Assembly: GCA_009781445.1 (NCBI GenBank)
Contig: WQYD01000010.1
Coordinates: forward strand, 1-37,142
Length of the DNA stretch: 37,142 nucleotides
Direction of reading: 5' to 3'
DNA from: Bacillota bacterium
GTDB lineage: Bacteria; Bacillota; Clostridia; Christensenellales; DTU072
Shown here: positions 24,653 through 31,286 of the stretch, piece by piece
Layout: every line of letters begins with the position of its first letter
Numbering within the stretch: the first letter of the stretch is position 1
Notes under the pieces: model-generated
What the model was told of the DNA's origin: nothing
Seen by the model: the letters and a program-made list of their open reading frames with translations, nothing else
The model's database searches: none
Position numbers and translations under genes: made by a program

Positions 24653-25447
24653 TTAATCCTTTTTAAGTTTGATTGTGTTCTGACCGTTGCCTTCCTTCTT
24701 TGGGTCCGAAGAAAAAGCTTTGATGGCCTCCGCCGTCGCTTTCAACCCTTCTGCCTCTGCTTTTTTACTTTCAGCGTTGTTTTGCGAGATATCTTTATCT
24801 ATTCCTGTTTTTGCTTTCTCTCCAAGCTTGGAGATCATTTCATCGAGACCGTGACCGTTTATTCTATATCTAATCGACACTATCGTCAAGCCGTAATTAT
24901 CCCTTAGTTCAAGATACAGATTGTCCTCAATGTCTTTTTCTATTGCCGCACCAGTAATTAGCGAGATATCTTTACATCTATTTGCGACCGAGTAAAAAAC
25001 ACCTTTGATTTTGTCGCATAATATTGGGCGTAATTTCGTTAACAAAAAGTCTGCGCTGACCGCATTTTGACCGTCAAAAAACTTTCTATATAACTTTCTG
25101 CCGTCGCTTATTTTAACCGCGCATGACCCTGATGCTTGAATTGTTCCAGGACATTTTAGAACTTCGTCCATAAATTCTACACCACCAACGCCCCACGGGA
25201 TTTCCACTTCCACCGATGTGTCAACACCTAAAATGTCACATCGGTCAAAAATCGGCGCACTTGAAAAGATTCCTTTTTTCATTTTAGGGTTTACTATAGT
25301 TTTACCCGGATAGAGTATATCTTGAACAGCGCCGTTTCCAACTACGAGAGCCTGTCCTTGTTCGGACACCATAACTTCTGTGTTTGCTGGAACATTTGAT
25401 ACTTCTAGCCAAATAAGCTGCCCACTTTTTCTTGATAATGTAATCAT
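24653..25447 (-). CDS. SPFH/band-7 domain protein (YdjI-like)
   Basis: SPFH proteins oligomerise at membranes. The opening LIWLEVSNVPANTEVMVSEQ followed by ALVVGNGAVQDILYPGKTIV is the typical start of the YdjI/virion-core-like branch. A DTSVEVEIPWGVGG strand and ASGSCAVKI (the band-7 core) follow, and then an EAEGLKATAEAIKA helical coiled-coil tail. At 264 aa it is shorter than most, with no transmembrane helix and no C-terminal zinc ribbon, which related proteins often have. AAGGAGG is 6-7 nt before the ATG. The neighbours suggest it marks the membrane patch on which the ESCRT-like proteins act. Confidence 0.8.
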   Translation of the reverse strand: MITLSRKSGQLIWLEVSNVPANTEVMVSEQGQALVVGNGAVQDILYPGKTIVNPKMKKGIFSSAPIFDRCDILGVDTSVEVEIPWGVGGVEFMDEVLKCPGTIQASGSCAVKISDGRKLYRKFFDGQNAVSADFLLTKLRPILCDKIKGVFYSVANRCKDISLITGAAIEKDIEDNLYLELRDNYGLTIVSIRYRINGHGLDEMISKLGEKAKTGIDKDISQNNAESKKAEAEGLKATAEAIKAFSSDPKKEGNGQNTIKLKKD

Positions 25448-25462
25448 GTCAATTTCCTCCTT

Positions 25463-26557
25463 TTATTCAAACATTTTTGAGATTGTATTGCTGGTGACCG
25501 CGTAACTGATTCCATGCGCACGGCTATTTCCGTCCTCGCTCGGCGGCGTAAATGTAATAAGACCTATAATGTTGCCGTCAAAATCAAATACGGCACCACC
25601 AGAATTTCCACCGTTTATGGACATATTTGTGCGTATTGCCTCGCTTTTGCCGTAGACATTGAACTCGATTTCTTTGGCCACAACACCCGTACTTAATCCC
25701 AATCCGCGTCCGAGCATGTTTCCTATCGTGAAAAGCTCATCACCGAGTTCAAGCGTATGTGCATCAATAAGCTTGGGAAAATTATCGGCATTAATCTTTG
25801 TCCCGTCATCAAACTCACAAACGGCTATGTCCTCTTTCGCATTGTGGGCAACCACTTTTAACGGATGCGGCTTTTCCTCGCCGGTAGATTCATGAAAACG
25901 CATAGATATAATTTTGTGTGGTTTTTTTATTCTTTTGTCCTCTATTACATGGTAATTCGTCAATATATATGTGGGGCTAATAATGCAACCACTGCCCGCA
26001 CCTGCATTCTTTTTATCTGTAAATGCGGTTATTTCTACGCAAAATGGCCGAACCTTTAATACCGCTTCTTTTAATCTAGAATTTTCGCTGTAAACGCTTT
26101 CATCTTTTTGAACTGGCATTTCCGACTTAAATGTTTCGGCGAGAACGCTTTGTGCTTGTTTACTGCCCGTCCTCGCCGCTTGAAGGTACCACCAAATAGC
26201 GTTTTTTATGTCTACCGAAACACCGTAACCCTTTGAAGTCTGTTCCGCCACATAAAACATTGCTTCCGAGTTGCCTTTTTGCGCTGCTTTATAAAAAAGT
26301 TGGTAGCTTGCTTCGTAGTCTTTTTCTTGTCCAACGCCATTCAAAAAAGCCTTGCCTAAATTGACAAGAGCATCGTCATCCATAAAATCCGCACTTGCTA
26401 GAATTGTATTTGTGGTCAAATTCAACTCTTTCTTTTCTGTAACAGAAGCCGATGCCAGTTGTTTTTTCTTAGCATTTTCCACACCTACTGTTTCACCGCA
26501 AAAAAGGCATTGCCCTTTCTCTTTATCGTTTTCACCGCCACAATAACTGCACTTCAT
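25463..26557 (-). CDS. Zinc ribbon - Sel1 - trypsin-like serine protease, apparently cytosolic
   Basis: A short Cys4 ribbon (C3, C6, C17, C20) opens the protein. Two or three Sel1 repeats lie at 60-145 (ALVNLGKAFLNGVGQEKDYE, AIWWYLQAARTGSKQAQ). A trypsin-like domain covers 165-364. The catalytic triad is complete: H203 in TNYHVIE, D243 in AKEDIAV, S319 in NGGNSGGAV. Most bacterial proteases of this fold are exported, but here there is no signal peptide. Its ATG shares an A with the stop of the regulator gene (TAATG), and GGAG lies inside that gene's end. In conflict-type systems such proteases act as effectors or activators by cleaving a partner; that role is inferred. Confidence 0.85.
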   Translation of the reverse strand: MKCSYCGGENDKEKGQCLFCGETVGVENAKKKQLASASVTEKKELNLTTNTILASADFMDDDALVNLGKAFLNGVGQEKDYEASYQLFYKAAQKGNSEAMFYVAEQTSKGYGVSVDIKNAIWWYLQAARTGSKQAQSVLAETFKSEMPVQKDESVYSENSRLKEAVLKVRPFCVEITAFTDKKNAGAGSGCIISPTYILTNYHVIEDKRIKKPHKIISMRFHESTGEEKPHPLKVVAHNAKEDIAVCEFDDGTKINADNFPKLIDAHTLELGDELFTIGNMLGRGLGLSTGVVAKEIEFNVYGKSEAIRTNMSINGGNSGGAVFDFDGNIIGLITFTPPSEDGNSRAHGISYAVTSNTISKMFE

Positions 26558-26928
26558 TATAAATCGTCTCCTTCACCTGTATCAAGTTTTATTCTTTGCA
26601 CCAAATTCAGTATTTCTTCGTAGTTCTCATTTGTTAGTTCCTTACTTGCCATCTTAATTAAGACTGCGGTCTTAGCCTCGCTACCATCGTTTTCAATCTG
26701 AAATACAGGGTTTGACCTCAACAAAATCTTTTTGAGTTCAGCAGTCTTTTGTGCGCTCAACTCATATTCTTTTGCCACTTTTTCGCAGAAGTTCTTTGGC
26801 ACTGTTCGCTTGTCATTTTCAATCCCTGAAAGGTATGTTATCGCATAACCTAATCTATTGGCCATTTCAGTCAAGCTCTCGCTGGTTTCTAGTCTTAGAA
26901 TGCGCAAGAATTTCCCCAAACCGCTCAT
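26557..26928 (-). CDS. Xre-family transcriptional regulator of the island operon
   Basis: The start is the ATG at 26926-26928, because AGGAGAG (26934-26940) lies 5 nt before it; a longer frame to 26985 runs into the operator. The 123-aa protein has a helix-turn-helix at about residues 5-60 (LGKFLRILRLETSESLTEMA and AITYLSGIENDKRTVPKNF), then a helical C-terminus. It is the first gene of the operon and sits just below a palindromic operator (26980-26998) and promoter, so it most likely represses its own operon. It is translationally coupled to the protease gene. Confidence 0.85.
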   Translation of the reverse strand: MSGLGKFLRILRLETSESLTEMANRLGYAITYLSGIENDKRTVPKNFCEKVAKEYELSAQKTAELKKILLRSNPVFQIENDGSEAKTAVLIKMASKELTNENYEEILNLVQRIKLDTGEGDDL

Positions 26929-26979
26929 TTGAACTCTCCTTTTATCAGTTTTTCTCTCACTCTTTTCAAAAGCTATTTC

Positions 26980-26998
26980 GTCCATTAACCTAATGGAC
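26980..26998. promoter_or_regulatory. Palindromic operator 1 for the Xre regulator
   Basis: Eight-bp arms GTCCATTA and TAATGGAC flank a 3-bp centre. The site lies about 10-28 nt downstream of the predicted transcription start, where a bound repressor would block RNA polymerase. A near copy lies at 27167-27185. Binding by the adjacent Xre protein is inferred. Confidence 0.65.
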
Positions 26999-27014
26999 GC
27001 TTAACTTTACCAAA

Positions 27015-27043
27015 AGTATATCAAATTCGACAAACTTTGACAA
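27015..27043 (-). promoter_or_regulatory. Main promoter of the 14-gene island operon
   Basis: On the minus strand, TTGTCA (27038-27043), exactly 17 bp, then TATACT (27015-27020). This is the best promoter in the island and points to the Xre gene and everything down to 13006. Confidence 0.75.
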
Positions 27044-27166
27044 GCGATTTCAACTGTTTTTTTTGAAAAAGTTTAACTTACTTTTTTGAACACCGTTTTT
27101 ATGTCCTTTTGCAACATTTCACCAATGCCATTTTTGCTTTTACAATGTTTTCATCATTTTTGTTTC

Positions 27167-27185
27167 GTCCATTAGGTTAATGTGC
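27167..27185. promoter_or_regulatory. Palindromic operator 2
   Basis: The sequence matches the reverse complement of operator 1 at 17 of 19 positions (GTCCATTAGGTTAATGTGC). It lies about 125 bp upstream of the promoter -35 and 13 bp from the integrase stop codon. Two spaced sites could allow looping, or the second could affect read-through from the integrase. Confidence 0.55.
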
Positions 27186-27197
27186 GAAATGTTGCGG

Positions 27198-28160
27198 CTA
27201 TAAATAAGCCGCTATTTTTTTGCGGTTGAAGTAAGTATTTAGTCCGTTCATCATCCGTTGCTTCTGCTCTCGCTGTGAATGCATGTACCGATTTACTGTT
27301 ATCATAGTATTTGTGTGACCGAGCGTGTCGCTCACTGTTTTGGCGTCGGTGTTCTCGCTAGCTCTTGTTGCGAATGTGTGCCTCAATACATGAAAGTTAT
27401 TATAACTAACCCCCGCCTTTAAAAGCAGTTTTTTATGGAGTGTCTGCATCGTTCGTGGATGGACATACTTTCCGCTTTTCATTGAGAGTACATAATCACT
27501 ACTACTTTCACTTTTCAGTTTTCTAAGTAGCTTAAGAATAAAGTCTGGAAGCTGTATAATCCGCTTTGACTTTTTGGTTTTTGGTTCGCATTCGGCCATG
27601 ATTGTCTTCTTTCCGCTGTCATCGTTCCGCGCCGTACGGTTCAGCGATTTTTTTATATATAGGCATTTGTTTGCAAAGTCAACATTGCACCATTTTAAGG
27701 CACACAATTCGCCAATTCTGACACCCGTATAAAGTGTCAGTAGCGCCCCATAATATCGATTGTCGCCCGATTTGAATACGGCTTTTTCTATCCGCGTCTG
27801 CTCGTTGTCGTCAAAGATTTCGACCTCGTCCTCCTCAACTTTGGGCAGTCTTATCTTGCGACAAGGATTTTTCATTATCAACTCATATTCCTCGGCATAG
27901 CCAAGTGCGTTTTTGAGCATTCCAATTATGATTCCTATGGTTCTTGCACCTATGCGTCCTTCCTCTACCAACTTAGCTACAAGCCCTTGGACATTCGCTG
28001 TCTTTGTTTCAGCAAGGATATCGCCACCCATAAATCGTTTTATATGGTTGTTGATATAGCCGTTATATGATGTGTAAGTGCTGTACCTTACGCTACCTTT
28101 TATGACCGTGTCAAGCCATGTGTCCAAGTATCCGCCAACGGTCATTCCTTGATTAAACAT
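27198..28160 (-). CDS. Tyrosine site-specific integrase of the island
   Basis: The 320-aa protein has a SAM-like core-binding domain at 7-95, then the catalytic domain with all conserved residues: R148 in TGVRIGEL, the K in the TKKSKR hairpin, H257 and R260 in HVLRHTFAT, H282 in LGHTNT, and nucleophile Y292 in NRYMH. It resembles Tn916/ICE-type phage integrases, but the N-terminal arm-binding domain seems reduced. AAGGAGAGG lies about 7 nt before the ATG. It points leftward and away from attR, and it should recombine the 26-bp repeat at the rbgA start. Confidence 0.93.
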   Translation of the reverse strand: MFNQGMTVGGYLDTWLDTVIKGSVRYSTYTSYNGYINNHIKRFMGGDILAETKTANVQGLVAKLVEEGRIGARTIGIIIGMLKNALGYAEEYELIMKNPCRKIRLPKVEEDEVEIFDDNEQTRIEKAVFKSGDNRYYGALLTLYTGVRIGELCALKWCNVDFANKCLYIKKSLNRTARNDDSGKKTIMAECEPKTKKSKRIIQLPDFILKLLRKLKSESSSDYVLSMKSGKYVHPRTMQTLHKKLLLKAGVSYNNFHVLRHTFATRASENTDAKTVSDTLGHTNTMITVNRYMHSQREQKQRMMNGLNTYFNRKKIAAYL

Positions 28161-28228
28161 ATTGATTACCTCTCCTTATTTTATTTGCCCCATAAAGCAA
28201 AAGTGGCCGACACAGAAACGCCGACCAT

Positions 28229-28446
28229 TGATTAGTTGCCCAACCAGTTAACCAAACTTGCCCAGCAACAGAGCCAATTTCTTAAAAATACTTAGCTTTT
28301 CGACTGTAACTTTTGCCTTTTCATCCTTATCGGTTTAAAAAATAAAACTTAAGACAGGCTATTTTGGGCAAAAAACACTCATAAACGACACTATTCTGCC
28401 CCATTTCTGCAATAAACTAGCCTAGGTACCAGTGTAAATTCATTTT
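28229..28446. repeat. Right-end repeat copy 1 with degenerate att site (28421-28446)
   Basis: About 215 bp match the right end of the island at 30583-30815 with small gaps. Shared blocks include ACCAGTTAA, AATTTCTTAAAAATACTTAG, GACTGTAACTTTTGCC, ACAGGCTATTTT, GGCAAAAAACACTCA and CGACACTATTCTGCCC. The last 26 bp match the att core at 20 of 26 positions. This marks the boundary of the integrase-bearing unit and shows the neighbour at 28447-30815 is a related element. The short stretch from 28161 to 28228 shows nothing else. Confidence 0.8.
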
Positions 28447-28707
28447 AACTCTTTGAAGCGCGCAGATTAAACGCAAATTCGCCCTATAACACGGTTTTTG
28501 ATACTTTTTTGAGATTAAAGCCGTTTTGCCAAAACGGCTTTGTGCTAACCTTTTCCATTGTTTTTTATCATAGTTTCTAAAATAACAATTACCAATATAA
28601 TCAAAAAAAGAGGAGGTTTCAAAGGATGAAATAAAACTTGTAACATTTTTCTCATACCCCGAAACGCCATTCAAATCACATAAGTTTTTTAGTAGCGCAT
28701 AATCCAT
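28417..28707 (-). pseudogene. Truncated M42-type aminopeptidase N-terminus
   Basis: The first 45 residues (LLKNLCDLNGVSGYEKNV, then a YIGNCYFRNYDKK segment) resemble the start of M42 glutamyl/deblocking aminopeptidases: the L....GVSGYE opening and the D..GN turn. None of the metal-binding or catalytic residues that come later in the family are present. The rest is non-homologous sequence running through a hairpin and ending in the att-like site, where the last codons read MNLHWYLG, an echo of the RbgA start. It is a fragment from an earlier insertion or deletion event and has no function I can infer. Confidence 0.5.
28517..28541 (-). terminator. Perfect 12-bp stem hairpin, possible terminator
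   Basis: AAAGCCGTTTTG and CAAAACGGCTTT are perfect inverted copies with a 1-nt centre. It lies about 200 bp after the AlbA_2 gene stop. The T-tract is weak (TTTAATCTC on minus), so termination is not certain. Confidence 0.5.
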
Positions 28708-28742
28708 TTTGACCTATTATTTGATAATTATCTTGAGCTCCT

Positions 28743-30191
28743 TTAGTTATCTGTTTTAACTACCCATGTTCCAGCCTTTTTGGAACCGTCGCGCGCAATT
28801 AAGCCGTTATCGCGCAACTTGTTAATCCCTCTTTGGATAGTACGCAAGTCCTTACCGATTATTTCGGCCAACTCAGTTGTCGTTAATTCAGCATTATCCG
28901 TTAATAATTCAAGAATACGCTTCTCTGCTACGGTAAGTTTTATTGTGACATTTATTGTGACATTTGTTGTGACATTTTCGCTGTCGTTGCCGCTTTTGCC
29001 AGACTCGGCATCAAACGAATAATTATCATCAAGTGGCACAATTATTTTGAAAATATCGCCTTCAATAAGCTGAGGGTCTTTGCCGGAATAGCGCCGTGCG
29101 TACCTAAATAGATTGCGTACGCCGGAGCCCAATTCATCTGCGTAGCCAATGTTCCTGAAAAATGCCGCTATTATGGGGTTTTTGGAATTCGGCTCAAATT
29201 TTTCGGGGGTAAGCTCGCCAGTGTGACTTGCGCGGTTGGCGTTTTCCACAAACATTTTATCGCGCTCTATTACGAATTTTGCAAAATATGTGCTTATAAA
29301 TTCACGGTGCATAAGTGTATTTACAAGCATTTCACGGCTAATTTTGCCACGTAATGATATGCTTATGTTGTCCTCTAAATAGAATTTATCCCATAAATGT
29401 TTTTCCGCAAAGCCCATGAGTAGGTCGTAGCTTTCTATTAGGTTTGTTTCAACAATGAGGCGGTCATCGTAGCGGTCGGTGTTAATTTTGCGCAAAATTG
29501 CATCCGTGCGATAGGTTGGACAAACGCATTTTATTGTGGCATCCTTGCCTAAAAGCAAAACCGCCGCAAGGTTATAACCAGTTTTCCCCGTTTCGGCATC
29601 CGTGCCGATTAGCCCGGCACTTTGAATTATTTCCTTGTCCGAAAGGTTAGCCCACGGGTGGTTTGACACACGGTTTATCGCCATTTGCTTTATGCGCGGA
29701 AACAAATCAAAGCGCAAATCTTCGTCCTTTATATGCGGGAAAACCCTCTGTTCCGTAAATATTTTTTGCTTGCGGATATACATCGACGCAATTGCGCTTG
29801 TAGCGGTGGTTTTAATATCTGCATCATCCACACGGTCGTAAATAACTTTTTTATAACTATGAACCTCGGATGAAACTGGCACATGGATATGAATAACATC
29901 CTTGCCCTCATAAATAAACGACCGAGGATCTAAGTACAGCGTGGGCGACATAACCTCGGGGTTTGCAATCATTTTTACAATATTTTTGATGACAGATGCC
30001 ACGGCATTATGTGGAACGCCTGTAACCGTGTTATTATTTTCAACACCTAAAAAGATATCGCCTCCAAAACGATTAGAAAATGAGCTTATTGTCTCGTAAA
30101 GGTCGTCATGCGCGCCCTTTTGGCAGGACTTAAACTCCACCGTAATGGTTTCGCCGACGCTAAGAATACTTTCAAAATTTACCAAATCCAT
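28743..30191 (-). CDS. AlbA_2/Schlafen-type DNA-binding protein with ATPase-like and winged-helix domains
   Basis: Residues 10-130 form an AlbA_2 domain, visible as GETITVEFKSCQKG, ISSFSNRFGGDIFLGVEN and the ITGVPHN-like turn. Residues 270-380 are the HATPase_c-like module typical of this family (REMLVNTLMHREF, GELTPEKF, NPIIAAFFRNIGYADELGSGVRN). A winged helix ends the protein (LTTTELAEIIGKDLRTIQRG). Between them is a linker of 4-residue steps TNVTINVTIKLT, coded by about three 12-bp tandem repeats at 28940-28980. The 482-aa length is standard. These proteins are common on mobile elements as regulators; what it controls is unknown. It follows the small Xre gene by 5 bp. Confidence 0.85.
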   Translation of the reverse strand: MDLVNFESILSVGETITVEFKSCQKGAHDDLYETISSFSNRFGGDIFLGVENNNTVTGVPHNAVASVIKNIVKMIANPEVMSPTLYLDPRSFIYEGKDVIHIHVPVSSEVHSYKKVIYDRVDDADIKTTATSAIASMYIRKQKIFTEQRVFPHIKDEDLRFDLFPRIKQMAINRVSNHPWANLSDKEIIQSAGLIGTDAETGKTGYNLAAVLLLGKDATIKCVCPTYRTDAILRKINTDRYDDRLIVETNLIESYDLLMGFAEKHLWDKFYLEDNISISLRGKISREMLVNTLMHREFISTYFAKFVIERDKMFVENANRASHTGELTPEKFEPNSKNPIIAAFFRNIGYADELGSGVRNLFRYARRYSGKDPQLIEGDIFKIIVPLDDNYSFDAESGKSGNDSENVTTNVTINVTIKLTVAEKRILELLTDNAELTTTELAEIIGKDLRTIQRGINKLRDNGLIARDGSKKAGTWVVKTDN

Positions 30192-30196
30192 TAGCC

Positions 30197-30418
30197 TTAG
30201 ACCTCCGTTTGCGGTTTGTTTTCAGGGAAAATTTCCATAATATCCGATGACGTGCAATTGAGTGCGTTGCATATCCGCACAAGGATATTCGTATTAATGT
30301 TCATCCCCTTATTGAGCTTCTGCAAAGTCGCCGTGCTGATATTTGCGACCGCCATTAAGTCTTGCTTTTTCATATCCTTATCAATTAGCAATTTCCACAA
30401 TTTTTTATAACTGACCAT
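30197..30418 (-). CDS. Small Xre/Cro-type regulator
   Basis: The start is the ATG at 30416-30418: GGGAGG lies 10 nt upstream, while a longer frame to 30460 would begin above the predicted transcription start. The 73-aa protein is a single helix-turn-helix, MVSYKKLWKLLIDKDMKKQD, LMAVANISTATLQKLNKG, ILVRICNALNCTSSDIMEI, the typical YozG/Xre form. It heads a two-gene operon with the AlbA_2 protein and probably autoregulates. Confidence 0.85.
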   Translation of the reverse strand: MVSYKKLWKLLIDKDMKKQDLMAVANISTATLQKLNKGMNINTNILVRICNALNCTSSDIMEIFPENKPQTEV

Positions 30419-30450
30419 GCTGAAAATGCCTCCCATATCTCGTTGCCCAT

Positions 30451-30479
30451 ATTTTACCATATATTCTGATTTTTCACAA
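30451..30479 (-). promoter_or_regulatory. Promoter of the Xre-AlbA_2 operon
   Basis: On the minus strand, TTGTGA (30474-30479), 17 bp, TAAAAT (30451-30456). It gives a leader of about 25 nt to the ATG at 30418 and supports that start. Confidence 0.65.
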
Positions 30480-30523
30480 GTGATATGTATAGCGAACGCA
30501 GAATATTTTACGATAGTTTTCTA

Positions 30524-30553
30524 TAAAAATACCGCCGATGATGCGCTCGGCGG
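30524..30553 (-). terminator. Terminator that would stop transcription entering from the trmD operon
   Basis: CCGCCGA (30532-30538) pairs with TCGGCGG (30547-30553) across 8 nt. On the minus strand the stem is followed by ATTTTTAT. It lies between attR and the Xre promoter, so it would insulate the island from the upstream ribosomal operon. Confidence 0.55.
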
Positions 30554-30582
30554 CTATGCTTTTATGGGCTAAAAAATTCACC

Positions 30583-30789
30583 GATTAACTGGCTACCTAA
30601 CCAGTTAATCAAACTTGCCCAATGATAGGACTAATTTCTTAAAAATACTTAGTTTTTTGACTGTAATTTTGACTGTAACTTTTGCCTTTTTCGTACTTAT
30701 CAGCCAAAATTCAACACTCAAAACAGGCTATTTTAGGCAAAAAACACTCAAAATCGACACTATTCTGCCCTGTTTCTGCGATAAACTGG
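30583..30789. repeat. Right-end repeat copy 2 of the island
   Basis: This matches 28229-28420 through most of its length. It opens with a perfect inverted pair GATTAACTGG (30583-30592) / CCAGTTAATC (30601-30610). It contains two tandem 12-13-mers GACTGTAATTTT and GACTGTAACTTTT (30659-30683), where copy 1 has one. These resemble the left-end 12-mers in both sequence and period. It runs into attR. Confidence 0.8.
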
Positions 30790-30815
30790 CCCGGAAACCA
30801 GTGAATATTCATTTT
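30790..30815. repeat. attR: right copy of the 26-bp island repeat
   Basis: Identical to 11818-11843. On the minus strand it reads an ATG (30810-30812) and MNIHWFPG, preceded by a GAAGGA ribosome binding site about 8 nt upstream. This is the beheaded native start of rbgA, left behind when the island entered. The frame now continues into island DNA as a short tail. Confidence 0.85.
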
Positions 30816-30857
30816 GATCTATCCTTCTTTATTGGTTTTTATTTCTTATCATGTTTA

Positions 30858-31286
30858 CTAATTGTGGAATTTTATTTCAAGCAATTTTATTGCGTGGGAT
30901 AAATCGTTTTGAGTTTTAATGTCGTACCTGAAATCGTAGCCACACATGCAGGCTTTTTCGGTAGGTAAAAGCTCTTTAATGTGTTGCGGTAGGGTTGAAT
31001 TTTGCAAGGCGGAAACTGCTTTTTCGCCAAGGGTGAAACATAGAGTGAAGTAGCCAACCATTGGGACAAAGTGAAAAAGCCTGCGCTTCCCCGAAGAAAC
31101 CGCAAGCGTCCAGCCTGAGGCTTTGCCGTAAAATTTCCATTCTTCGCTTACATTTTTATAAGCCGAAGATATGTGGGCTTTTAAATCCTGCCAAATCGGA
31201 TACGCTTCGTTCAGCACAAACGATAATGCGTCCTCATTCGGATATAATGCTTTTTCGCCAAGTGCGCTTAATGCTTCTGTTTTCAT
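30858..31286 (-). CDS. DUF3788 family protein
   Basis: The 142-aa protein matches the DUF3788 pattern: an acidic helical start, WKFYGKASGWTLAVSSGKRRLFHFVPMVGYFTLCFTLGEKAV and CGYDFRYDIKTQNDLSHAIKLLEIK. The family is soluble and of unknown function. Its ATG overlaps the trmD stop by 4 bp (ATGA), so it belongs to the rpsP-trmD transcript. Before the island came in it was followed, about 45 bp on, by rbgA. Confidence 0.8.
   Translation of the reverse strand: MKTEALSALGEKALYPNEDALSFVLNEAYPIWQDLKAHISSAYKNVSEEWKFYGKASGWTLAVSSGKRRLFHFVPMVGYFTLCFTLGEKAVSALQNSTLPQHIKELLPTEKACMCGYDFRYDIKTQNDLSHAIKLLEIKFHN

Larger units (their letters stand above)
11818..30815. mobile_element. Integrated genomic island (two tandem units) at the 5' end of rbgA
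   Basis: The element is bounded by a perfect 26-bp direct repeat and carries a tyrosine integrase (27198-28160) near one end. It separates rbgA from the DUF3788/trmD block it would otherwise adjoin. Just outside the right repeat, DNA reads as the lost native start region of rbgA: a GAAGGA-type ribosome binding site about 8 nt before an ATG followed by MNIHWFPG. One repeat unit is about 18.97 kb. A partial third att-like site at 28421-28446 divides it into a 16.6-kb unit with the integrase and ESCRT-like operon, and a 2.4-kb unit. No conjugation, replication or phage structural genes are visible, so it is best called an integrative island, possibly mobilised by a helper. Confidence 0.85.

Noticed and set aside
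26929-26985. Longer start for the operon Xre regulator
   Set aside because: It has no ribosome binding site and begins within the operator palindrome, while the ATG at 26928 has a well-placed AGGAGAG.
11818-30815. Prophage or conjugative element
   Set aside because: There are no capsid, terminase, tail, relaxase, T4SS or replication genes in the island.
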